Source: a virus. From it: a stretch of 53,873 nucleotides of DNA. The notes below the pieces were generated by a model. That model was given only the letters and a program-made list of their open reading frames with translations, was not told the origin of the DNA and searched no databases. The stretch is from positions 1 through 53,873 of IMG/VR virus record IMGVR_UViG_3300017971_000342. One strand, 5' to 3'. The position numbers and the translations under genes were made by a program. Within the stretch, counting starts at the first letter, position 1, and every line of letters begins with the position of its first letter. Positions 36,611 through 43,424 of the stretch are shown piece after piece.

Positions 36611-38593
36611 CTACGCTGCCTCCTTAATTTCGCCCCATGAGGGACCGACTTCGACGTCAACCCTGAACGGGACTCTTCCTGGTATAGACTCACGCATTAG
36701 TTTAGCCAAATCTTCAGCCACGGTTGGGCTGCTGACTGTCAAGTCGAGCTCATCATGGACCTGCAACTGGATTCTGAATCCGGCGTCGTCGCCATCTACC
36801 ATACTCTTCTTCGTCTGGTCTCCGGAGGAGCCCTGGATCAACCGATTGAACGCCTTGTATGTCCAGTCGTAGTTGCCATTGGCGTCCTTTGGGAACCGGC
36901 ACTTCCGGCCTAGAATCGTGCGGATGAAGCCACGGCGCTTGGCTCGTCCTTCACAGAGCTTCGCCATCGCCTTGATGAACGGGAGCTTCTGGTTGAATAG
37001 GTCCAGCACTTGCTGGGCTTCCTGACCTGCGGCCTCATACTTACCGTTCCCGTCCCACTTCTCTTTCCACACCGTCGGCAGGCCCAGAGACCTGGCGAGC
37101 TTCGCTCCACCCATACCATAGCAGAGACCGAGGAAGATGATCTTGGCGTTGGTACGCTGCCACTTCTCCGGCATCTGGTCATCAGACAGGTCGTAGATGA
37201 TCCGAGACATCATCGTGTGGTTGTCAGTCAGCGGGTCGTTCCGATACTTCTCGGCTGCCATGACGGCCGACGGGTGGTTGAACCGTGGCAGTTTTGGCTC
37301 CAAGTGGCACGTCTCAGCGTAGTGAACGGACCACCGTGGCTCTTGCTGAGAGAAATCGTTGCAGGCCCAGATGCCGCCTTCGTCCGGGAGGTAGATCGAC
37401 CGCCAGCGCTTGGCGATGTAGAGGTCATGGTCGGGATCATCCCGGGAAGGTTGCTGCTGGAGGTTTGGGTCCGTGCAAGACAGACGGCCATACCGTGCAC
37501 CCTTGTCGTCGCCGGTGTTATCGTCGGTCTTCCGTAGCTGGTTGAATGTGCAGTGTATCCTGTCGCCAACCGCGTGCTCACGAACGCTGTTCACGAACGT
37601 GGTCCGCACCTTGTTGATCTTTCGTGCACGGTAGAGGGCTATGGACAGAGGCTTGTTTAGGGCGACGAGGAAGTCGTTGTCAACAGAGTCCTTCGGCTTC
37701 TCAGCTCTGGTCTTCGGTATGGTGCAGCCGAGATGGTGCCGGAGAAGAGGCGCTACGATGTTCGTGTTAGTGGCTTCGTTGAGTTCGAGCCGCGTGCCGG
37801 TGAGCATATGGATTGTGTCTAAGCACTTCGTCTCTTCCTCAATGGCCCACTTCTCAACCTGAGCCAACCGGTCAAAACTGATCCGGACACCGCGTCGCCG
37901 CATCTTCACCAGGACAGGTAGCAACCGGGACTCAAGGTCGTAGACCTCCCACAGCCCTTGGTCGTCGATCTCCCTCTCCTGGCGCCGGAGTAGTTGCAAC
38001 GGAAGCTCAACGTCCTGTATACCGTAGGCCGCGACATGCTGTGCCGGCATACGCCATATGTTTGCCTTGATGTCCTTCTTCGGGATACCCATCAAGGCCC
38101 CTACATCATAGAGGGCGTCTTCACTCTTACCGGGAACACCCCGTCGTTGAGCGATGTTCTCTAGGGAGTAGGAGATCTGAAGCTCGTCGAGTAGTGGCTC
38201 GGCAATCTGCACGTCACGGAACCACTTAGCATTTCGGAAGACAATCCCCATCTCAGCAAAGTAGTCAAGGTCGTATTGTATCCCAGCGCCGCATATGGTG
38301 CCGGTGAAGACCTTGGCCTGGTCACGGAGATACTGGATCGCGGCCTCTGGATTCGGGACGTTGCCACCGCCCTCGTGACGCAGCGGGACATAGAAGCTGG
38401 GTCCGTCCTCGATTGCAAAGGAGTAGCCACACACGTAGCCACCACGACGAACTCCTGGTCCGAGCTTCCGGATGTGGTCGTCCCGCGTTTCACAGTCGAT
38501 CGCCACCCTCTGGGCATTAGCCCAGGAGGGAAGCGAGCTGACCTTCGGCGGGGACCAATCCGCATCAGGTTGGAAGAGTGGCTGTTGAATCAT
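36611..38593 (-). CDS. DNA polymerase I-type (family A) with 3'-5' exonuclease
   Basis: 660 residues, coupled to the Nudix gene (ATGA). Exonuclease domain: VAIDCETRDDHI (Exo I), GAGIQYDLDYF (Exo II) and AAYGIQDVELPL (Exo III). Polymerase motif A is CNDFSQQEPRWSVHYAE, motif B RTNAKIIFLGLCYGMG and motif C QVHDELDL. Relative to E. coli R754/K758/F762 the motif B residues are Arg, Lys and Leu, so this is a Leu762-type polymerase. Length lacks the 5'-3' nuclease domain. It is the replicative polymerase of this phage. Confidence 0.94.
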   Translation of the reverse strand: MIQQPLFQPDADWSPPKVSSLPSWANAQRVAIDCETRDDHIRKLGPGVRRGGYVCGYSFAIEDGPSFYVPLRHEGGGNVPNPEAAIQYLRDQAKVFTGTICGAGIQYDLDYFAEMGIVFRNAKWFRDVQIAEPLLDELQISYSLENIAQRRGVPGKSEDALYDVGALMGIPKKDIKANIWRMPAQHVAAYGIQDVELPLQLLRRQEREIDDQGLWEVYDLESRLLPVLVKMRRRGVRISFDRLAQVEKWAIEEETKCLDTIHMLTGTRLELNEATNTNIVAPLLRHHLGCTIPKTRAEKPKDSVDNDFLVALNKPLSIALYRARKINKVRTTFVNSVREHAVGDRIHCTFNQLRKTDDNTGDDKGARYGRLSCTDPNLQQQPSRDDPDHDLYIAKRWRSIYLPDEGGIWACNDFSQQEPRWSVHYAETCHLEPKLPRFNHPSAVMAAEKYRNDPLTDNHTMMSRIIYDLSDDQMPEKWQRTNAKIIFLGLCYGMGGAKLARSLGLPTVWKEKWDGNGKYEAAGQEAQQVLDLFNQKLPFIKAMAKLCEGRAKRRGFIRTILGRKCRFPKDANGNYDWTYKAFNRLIQGSSGDQTKKSMVDGDDAGFRIQLQVHDELDLTVSSPTVAEDLAKLMRESIPGRVPFRVDVEVGPSWGEIKEAA

Positions 38594-39042
38594 TTGTCGT
38601 CCACATTTGTGCAGAGAATAGGTCCGGGCACCACCGGCATGGTTCCTGAGTCGCAGAGGAATGCGATCATCCAGAGTAGGTTGGGGACCAGGCGACTATC
38701 GTCAATCGCGATGTTTCTCACGGCCCACGTGCCTACTACCTCATCCGTGGTGGTGTGGGTGCGCTGAAGGATATCGGTGTCCCTGCCATAGAAGAAGTAG
38801 ATTCGGAAGCCTTCTCCGGCCAGCGTAGTGAACTGGGTCCAGAATGTGGAGAACGTACGAACCCCAGTCTCCTCCTGGAACTCCCGCATCATTGCGTCTA
38901 TCGGCGCTTCGCCCTCCTCCATGTGGCCACCCACCCCGTTCCAGTAGCCGACGACATACTTCGGACCGTGCTGCTTCTTAATGAGCACCACGTGCTCCAT
39001 GTTGTCGTCAAACATCAGCCCAACTACGTACTCTCGCATCAT
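38590..39042 (-). CDS. Nudix hydrolase
   Basis: 150 residues from ATG 39,042, the start that overlaps the upstream stop. Nudix box: GGHMEEGEAPIDAMMREFQEETGV (about residues 40-63) with the G-x5-E-x7-REUxEE pattern intact. Other members remove oxidised or unusual nucleotides. Here it is cotranscribed with DNA polymerase and an HD nucleotidase, so a nucleotide pool function tied to a modified base is plausible. Confidence 0.88.
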   Translation of the reverse strand: MMREYVVGLMFDDNMEHVVLIKKQHGPKYVVGYWNGVGGHMEEGEAPIDAMMREFQEETGVRTFSTFWTQFTTLAGEGFRIYFFYGRDTDILQRTHTTTDEVVGTWAVRNIAIDDSRLVPNLLWMIAFLCDSGTMPVVPGPILCTNVDDK

Positions 39043-39326
39043 CCCCACCCCAACACTTGTTCAACCACGCGGACCTTCTTGGCCTGTACGATGTCCGGCC
39101 TCTCGATAGACCTGACTCGCAGCCGGAAGGGATAGGGCTTCGCCGGTCCCGACTGACCATATCCCTCCTCATAGAAGAATCCGCCACACTGGTGAAGGTA
39201 GGCCGCGACCACATCGACCGGCAAGCCTACCACGTTCTCCTCAATGGCCTTCTTCGTAGCCTCAAGGACCGCGACCTGCATAGCCGCGAAATTCTCAGCA
39301 TCCGTTTTGTCTTTCCCGACCCTCAT
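39039..39326 (-). CDS. Hypothetical protein
   Basis: 95 residues, coupled on both sides by 4-base overlaps. Helical N-terminal half (ENFAAMQVAVLEATKKAIEEN) and a C-terminal segment GFFYEEGYGQSGPAKPYPFRLRV with Tyr/Pro/Gly. Not recognised. Confidence 0.6.
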   Translation of the reverse strand: MRVGKDKTDAENFAAMQVAVLEATKKAIEENVVGLPVDVVAAYLHQCGGFFYEEGYGQSGPAKPYPFRLRVRSIERPDIVQAKKVRVVEQVLGWG

Positions 39327-39835
39327 ACGGCCTCCTCAACGTTGTCACGGTGCACAGAGTTGGCACCCTTTGACCCACGCGCTCTCATCTCGGCCTCAAC
39401 GAGGACCAGATACCGGCGGAGGTCGCGGATGTCATCAATCAGGCCTTCGGCACGGTCGTCGGCCGCGATCTTGGCGAAGATGTCGTATCGCTCGTCCAGG
39501 CGCGTGGCTTCGAGGATACCAAGGCACTCAGCCAAATCCTGCTCACCATACAGGCCCTTCTGGCCGAGAGCGCCCTTGATCTTGTCAGCCAAATAGTCCC
39601 ACGCCTTTCGCAGTGGAGTCTTCTTACCAAGAATCGTGACCGCAGTGTCCTCCTCAATCTTGTTCTCGATCCGGTCCCACTTGCGACACAGCATCATGTA
39701 GGCCCCGATGCCGCCACGGCGCTTCCAGCTGCCCTTGTACTGTGCCTCGGCCTTCATCAGTCCGGCCTTGTCCTCATCACACACCGCCTCGATGAATCCG
39801 AGATGGTGTGTGTCCATGTCGTGTCGTGAGCTCAT
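39323..39835 (-). CDS. Conserved all-alpha protein, possible nucleotide-modification-associated domain
   Basis: 170 residues from ATG 39,835, coupled to the HD gene. Characteristic stretch AQYKGSWKRRGGIGAYMMLCRKWDRIENKI, then RYDIFAKIAADDRAEGLIDDIRDLRRYLVLVEAEMRAR. The YxGSW...RKWDRIE pattern with a conserved acidic helix is found in many phage proteins and loosely resembles all-alpha domains near nucleotide-modification genes (Nmad1/MazG-like). I state that only as a possibility. It sits inside the nucleotide metabolism run. Confidence 0.6.
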   Translation of the reverse strand: MSSRHDMDTHHLGFIEAVCDEDKAGLMKAEAQYKGSWKRRGGIGAYMMLCRKWDRIENKIEEDTAVTILGKKTPLRKAWDYLADKIKGALGQKGLYGEQDLAECLGILEATRLDERYDIFAKIAADDRAEGLIDDIRDLRRYLVLVEAEMRARGSKGANSVHRDNVEEAV

Positions 39836-40371
39836 CTTGCCTCCAGAAAATCGCCTGTTCGCTGCCAGATGTACTGACGATAGAATGCCATCGCCCGTTC
39901 CGGCACCTGATGCTGGTTCTCGGCGAACCACCTGGCTATGTTACTCATCAGGGGCTCGACGTTACGGTTCCCCATGGCCCTCTGGTCATGACACCAGAGC
40001 CACAGATCGAGTAGGTCAGCGGCCTTCAGCCACATACGTTCGACCTCGTCCAGGCCGAGTTTACCCTCGAGCCCTACCAGTGACCGAATGCAGTCCTCAG
40101 CTTCCTCCAGACCGTCCCGAACCTTCTGGTGGGCCCACTTACAGAAGGCCGGCACATCGCCCGTCCAGCGCTCCTCCACATCGTGTGTCAGGGCTGCACG
40201 TAGGAGCCTCCCAGAGGCCTCGGGATAGAGTTGCGTGAGGAGTATGGTGACGCCCCACGAGTGCTGTGCCACGTCGTAGTGGCCATGGTGAGGCACGGTA
40301 TGGCACCGCGTCACGTTGCCTCCCTCACGCAGCCGCGTGATTCTCAGAATCGTGTCCGGATGTACGTCCAT
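39832..40371 (-). CDS. HD-domain hydrolase (YfbR-like deoxynucleotidase)
   Basis: About 179 residues. Start is ATG 40,371 or GTG 40,374; both fit coupling to the TS-like stop. HD motifs: HHGHYDVAQHSWGVTIL, then RAALTHDVEERWTGDVPA (HD) and a later Asp in KAADLLDLWLWCHDQ. This order is that of YfbR-like 5'-deoxynucleotidases, which dephosphorylate dNMPs. Its neighbour encodes the candidate dUMP hydroxymethylase; the HD enzyme may remove a normal nucleotide from the pool. Confidence 0.8.
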   Translation of the reverse strand: MDVHPDTILRITRLREGGNVTRCHTVPHHGHYDVAQHSWGVTILLTQLYPEASGRLLRAALTHDVEERWTGDVPAFCKWAHQKVRDGLEEAEDCIRSLVGLEGKLGLDEVERMWLKAADLLDLWLWCHDQRAMGNRNVEPLMSNIARWFAENQHQVPERAMAFYRQYIWQRTGDFLEAR

Positions 40372-41387
40372 CACCTATTCTCCCACTTGCGTTTTCTCTG
40401 GTTGATCCAGGCTCCAGCAGCCGCAGCCCAATCGCCGTCCTGGTCCATCTTCCCGAGTATCTCCTGGGCAGCGATGAACTTCTGCGGAGCCGTATTCTCC
40501 TTGTAGGCTGTGATGGCCTGCAACATAGGCAGAGCCACCTTCCTGATGAACGGGTCTGTCATGCCCAGGGCGGGACCGTCGCTGAGGAGCATCTGCATGT
40601 CCTGCTCAAACCGGTGGACGTCGCCGCGCGGGATGAGTGGGGTGGTCTTGACTACGCCACAGGCGTACGGACAGATGAACTGAGTGGACGGCCACGCCTT
40701 GTCCTGCATCTCGGTCATCAACTCCTGGTGGTTGTCCAGGTACAGATGCAGGTTGTTCGTCACCTGCCAGTATCGACCGACCTTGACGCCAATCTTCGCG
40801 GCCATGTACTCAAGGAGCACAGAGAAGTGGACCGCGTTGGCACCGAGGGCTCCCCAGACCGCATCGTTCGACCGGTTGGTAACCATCATGTCCAAAGCGC
40901 CGTCGTTGATCGAGAAGTAAGCCTGGGTGTTGCACGGTAGGTCTTTTGACTGGAGACCAAGGTCGTGATGGCCGTCCCACATTGCGAGAACCTGGCGCCG
41001 GCAGTCAGGGTTCTCCCTCAACGCTGCGGCGATCGTCTCGAGTTGGTCGCAGTTGAAGTGGCTCCGCCACCGATGGCCGTAGGCCCCGTTGAACGTGACG
41101 CCATCGTCGGAGAAATTCCGCATGGTCCCTACGATGGATGCAGGGAAGGCCACGTCGTTGCGGCCACACAACATCCACAGCGCCTCAAGTAGGTGGAAGA
41201 ACGGGTTGGCGTCCCGTTGCTCCCAGAACATGACGCGTTCGGTTGGCCTTGCGTAGACTATTGCCACAGGCTCCGGTGCCTTGAGGACTGGCCCATTCCG
41301 GCTCTCCCTTCGGATACCGTTGACGCTCAGAAACCTCATGACCTCAGGCAACGCCTGATGCACATTCCTGACTTGGATCACGTTCAC
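40371..41387 (-). CDS. Thymidylate synthase-like enzyme, candidate dUMP hydroxymethylase
   Basis: 338 residues from GTG 41,387 behind TTAGGAGATGGGCAC; an upstream ATG frame start is antisense to nothing useful and overlaps HNH. Signature: NVHQALPEVMRFLSVNG, GPVLKAPEPVAIVYARPTERV and RDANPFFHLLEALWMLCGRND. Catalytic Cys lies in DLPCNTQAYFSI, where ordinary TS has PCH. TNRSNDAVWGALGANAVHFS keeps the Asn that selects dUMP over dCMP. LHLYLDNHQEL follows. This variant form is seen in phages that replace thymine with 5-hydroxymethyluracil-derived bases. A true thymidylate synthase is the alternative. Confidence 0.82.
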   Translation of the reverse strand: MNVIQVRNVHQALPEVMRFLSVNGIRRESRNGPVLKAPEPVAIVYARPTERVMFWEQRDANPFFHLLEALWMLCGRNDVAFPASIVGTMRNFSDDGVTFNGAYGHRWRSHFNCDQLETIAAALRENPDCRRQVLAMWDGHHDLGLQSKDLPCNTQAYFSINDGALDMMVTNRSNDAVWGALGANAVHFSVLLEYMAAKIGVKVGRYWQVTNNLHLYLDNHQELMTEMQDKAWPSTQFICPYACGVVKTTPLIPRGDVHRFEQDMQMLLSDGPALGMTDPFIRKVALPMLQAITAYKENTAPQKFIAAQEILGKMDQDGDWAAAAGAWINQRKRKWENR

Positions 41388-41697
41388 GTGCCCATCTCCT
41401 AAGTGAGTTTTCGCTTTGCGATACTGCCTCAAGATGCTTCGGGTTGCAGCAGGCCCTGTTGCCACAAGTATGGTCAACCGTGAGGCCTTCCTCAATGTCG
41501 CCATTGAAGATCGCGTATGACAGCCGGTGGACCCAGTGGCTCTTACCATCATACCACATCTTGCCGTAGCCGTGACGGTCCTTGAACCGTTGCCAGACCC
41601 AGCAGTCGTCCACCTTCACCAGACCGGTCAACAGCCGCATAGCTGTCGACTTGTCAGTGATGGCCGGCAGCGCGTGCGATCTATTGATCTTTGGCAT
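41344..41697 (-). CDS. HNH endonuclease
   Basis: 117 residues, overlapping the glycosyltransferase by 17 bases and the TS-like gene by 44. Motif: WVHRLSYAIFNGDIEEG, TVDHTCGNRACCNPKHLEAVS, the HNH_3 pattern with zinc Cys. N-terminal part binds DNA (CWVWQRFKDRHGYGKMW). Freestanding HNH genes of this sort are homing endonucleases; it may spread the neighbouring modification genes. A nuclease tailored to unmodified DNA is also possible. Confidence 0.87.
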   Translation of the reverse strand: MPKINRSHALPAITDKSTAMRLLTGLVKVDDCWVWQRFKDRHGYGKMWYDGKSHWVHRLSYAIFNGDIEEGLTVDHTCGNRACCNPKHLEAVSQSENSLRRWARERDPSQECASGVA

Positions 41698-42493
41698 CTC
41701 TCAGGCTCGATTCGTAGGCTCTCTTCCACTGGATGGTGACCTCTTTGCGTTCCCCGAAGGCCCCACCAGATTTGTTCTTCTTCATCCGGAGGCGGACGTA
41801 AGGCGCGTGCAGTTCGGCGAGCTTCTCGGCCGCAGCCGCGTGAACCTCATGCGAACGGTAGTCGCTGCATCCTCCAGCCTCCTGCGTCTGCCGTTGTCCC
41901 TGGGCATACCTCACCGTGATGCAGTTGGGTAGGCCCTTGCGGAGAAGCTGGAGTAGGATGTCGAAGTCTTCCATCACCGCGACCCTGCCGTGCTCACAGC
42001 CCAGGAAGGCGTCGGTGTTGAAGGAGAGGACTCGGATCATCCGCGTGTTCTCGGTCGGGCAATCGGTCAGACGGTTTTGTCCCTCACGAGCCGAGATGCC
42101 GACAGCGCCGTAGCCATGGACCAGCAGCGACTCGACGTAGTTGATCATGTCGAGGGTTTCCTGCGGTTCCTGACTGAACAGGTGCCAGTCCTCAATCCCG
42201 TTGCGGCGGATGAGGAAGCCGAGATCGTCGTCCATCATGCAGAAGTGCTCGTCACCTTCGCTCTGTGCAACCTCACCGATCCACCGGCGGACGTTGGTGA
42301 TCCCGTCAACGGGACAGCCCAGAAGGCGGACTGAGGGAGGGCACTTCTCGGCGTAGGACTTGTACTGATCGATGGGGCAGACGACCACGACACGGTCGCG
42401 TAGCTCCGACACCCTCATCAGTTGGGCCAGCGTCCGGCCCTGCTCGGTGAAGCGATCCTGTCGGGACCGCGTTGGAATCCAGATCTTCATCAT
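41681..42493 (-). CDS. GT-A fold glycosyltransferase-like protein, candidate modified-base glycosyltransferase
   Basis: 270 residues, coupled to the upstream gene (ATGATG, stop TGA inside). Start: MMKIWIPTRSRQDRF, then VVVVCPIDQYKSYAE and LGCPVDGITNVRRWIGEVA. The metal/sugar motif is EHFCMMDDDLGF (DxD-type). Further RVAVMEDFDILLQLLRKG resembles the acceptor-side acidic motif of GT-A enzymes. It sits between the TS-like and aGPT-PPlase-like genes, so the acceptor may be 5-hydroxymethyluracil in DNA. Sugar donor unknown; no sugar-nucleotide genes are in the window. Confidence 0.72.
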   Translation of the reverse strand: MMKIWIPTRSRQDRFTEQGRTLAQLMRVSELRDRVVVVCPIDQYKSYAEKCPPSVRLLGCPVDGITNVRRWIGEVAQSEGDEHFCMMDDDLGFLIRRNGIEDWHLFSQEPQETLDMINYVESLLVHGYGAVGISAREGQNRLTDCPTENTRMIRVLSFNTDAFLGCEHGRVAVMEDFDILLQLLRKGLPNCITVRYAQGQRQTQEAGGCSDYRSHEVHAAAAEKLAELHAPYVRLRMKKNKSGGAFGERKEVTIQWKRAYESSLRDAKDQ

Positions 42494-43380
42494 TTCGGTC
42501 TCCCCTCGTAACGAACCTTCATCATTTGTCGTTTATGCTTCACCTTGACATACTTGGCGTATTCACAGAGCCAGTGCTCCACCTCACGCATCTCCCACTG
42601 CGGCCAGTCGTTCGGCCAGAGCTTGTTGTACCGGCTGAGGACCAGGAGCTTCTGCATTGCACGGATCGCTGCGGCTGCCGCCTTCTTCGGACCGTAGTTG
42701 ATAGCCGTGAGGTTCTTCGCGGTCAACCACGAGAGGCCACGGCAGCAGCCAGGTCCAGGGTTGGCCCACGTGTTAGTGTCCGGCGCGTTCTCGAGCAGAT
42801 AGGTGTGCCGCAGGTCGGACACTATTTCATAGGCCATGAACGGTCCGATGCACGGGAACCGTTTGAGTAGCTCCCACGTTTGCTCCAAGGTCAGGGGACC
42901 AGCCTGGTGGGTGGCCTTATGGGTGAGGACGTTGGCCGCATCCCGGTTGAAGGCGTTGACCATCTCGATACAGCCATCCAGTTTGTCCATGCCGTCCGGT
43001 GTTTTCACAACGTAGGCTGCCCCAACAACCGGCCTCACGCCTATCATAGCGAGTTTGGCTGTGGTAGCATCCCAACGCTCGAAGAGTCCGGCCTTCTTCA
43101 GTTTCTCAAGGGTCTCGATCCGGTTGAAGATGCGGCAGGCAGCCATGGCCGTTATCACCTTTGGGTTGTTGCGTAGTGGCTCCCGCACATTCTCGCGAAT
43201 CCAGACGGTGACCTTGTCGTCTTCACGGAATACGTTGCAGAACCGCCAGTCCTTGAACACTCTGTCGTCAGTCCAGGGTTTACTACGACCGGCTCTTCGT
43301 CGGCGGAGGATGTAGTATCGCTCCCTCGCCGTGGCGAAGTATTCCTCGATCTGATCGTCGTGTAGTTCGTACTCAAGCAT
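42490..43380 (-). CDS. Alpha-glutamyl/putrescinyl thymine pyrophosphorylase-like DNA base hypermodification protein
   Basis: 296 residues, first gene behind the promoter at 43,387. Signature N-terminal WRFCNVFREDDKVTVWIREN, NRIETLEKLKKAGLF, AAYVVKTPDGMDKLDG, then the helix-hairpin-helix-like LLKRFPCIGPFMAYEIVSDLRH, LLENAPDTNTWANPGPGCCRG. This is the DNA-glycosylase-like fold known as aGPT-PPlase or the helical domain of 5-hmdU DNA kinases, used in thymidine hypermodification. It has no P-loop domain. It probably binds modified DNA and displaces or transfers a pyrophosphoryl group. Confidence 0.78.
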   Translation of the reverse strand: MLEYELHDDQIEEYFATARERYYILRRRRAGRSKPWTDDRVFKDWRFCNVFREDDKVTVWIRENVREPLRNNPKVITAMAACRIFNRIETLEKLKKAGLFERWDATTAKLAMIGVRPVVGAAYVVKTPDGMDKLDGCIEMVNAFNRDAANVLTHKATHQAGPLTLEQTWELLKRFPCIGPFMAYEIVSDLRHTYLLENAPDTNTWANPGPGCCRGLSWLTAKNLTAINYGPKKAAAAAIRAMQKLLVLSRYNKLWPNDWPQWEMREVEHWLCEYAKYVKVKHKRQMMKVRYEGRPK

Positions 43381-43386
43381 GGTACT

Positions 43387-43416
43387 ATCTTACCCCACTT
43401 CTAGTCAAAACGACAA
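43387..43416 (-). promoter_or_regulatory. Putative promoter before the hypermodification operon
   Basis: -35 TTGTCG (43,411-43,416), 18-base spacer, -10 TAAGAT (43,387-43,392), only a few bases before the ATG at 43,380. The core GGGGTAAGATAG is close to GGGTAAGATAGG at 50,062-50,071 in another intergenic gap. It differs from both the early and late types and could be read by the phage sigma factor. Confidence 0.45.
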
Positions 43417-43424
43417 TTCCTCGC

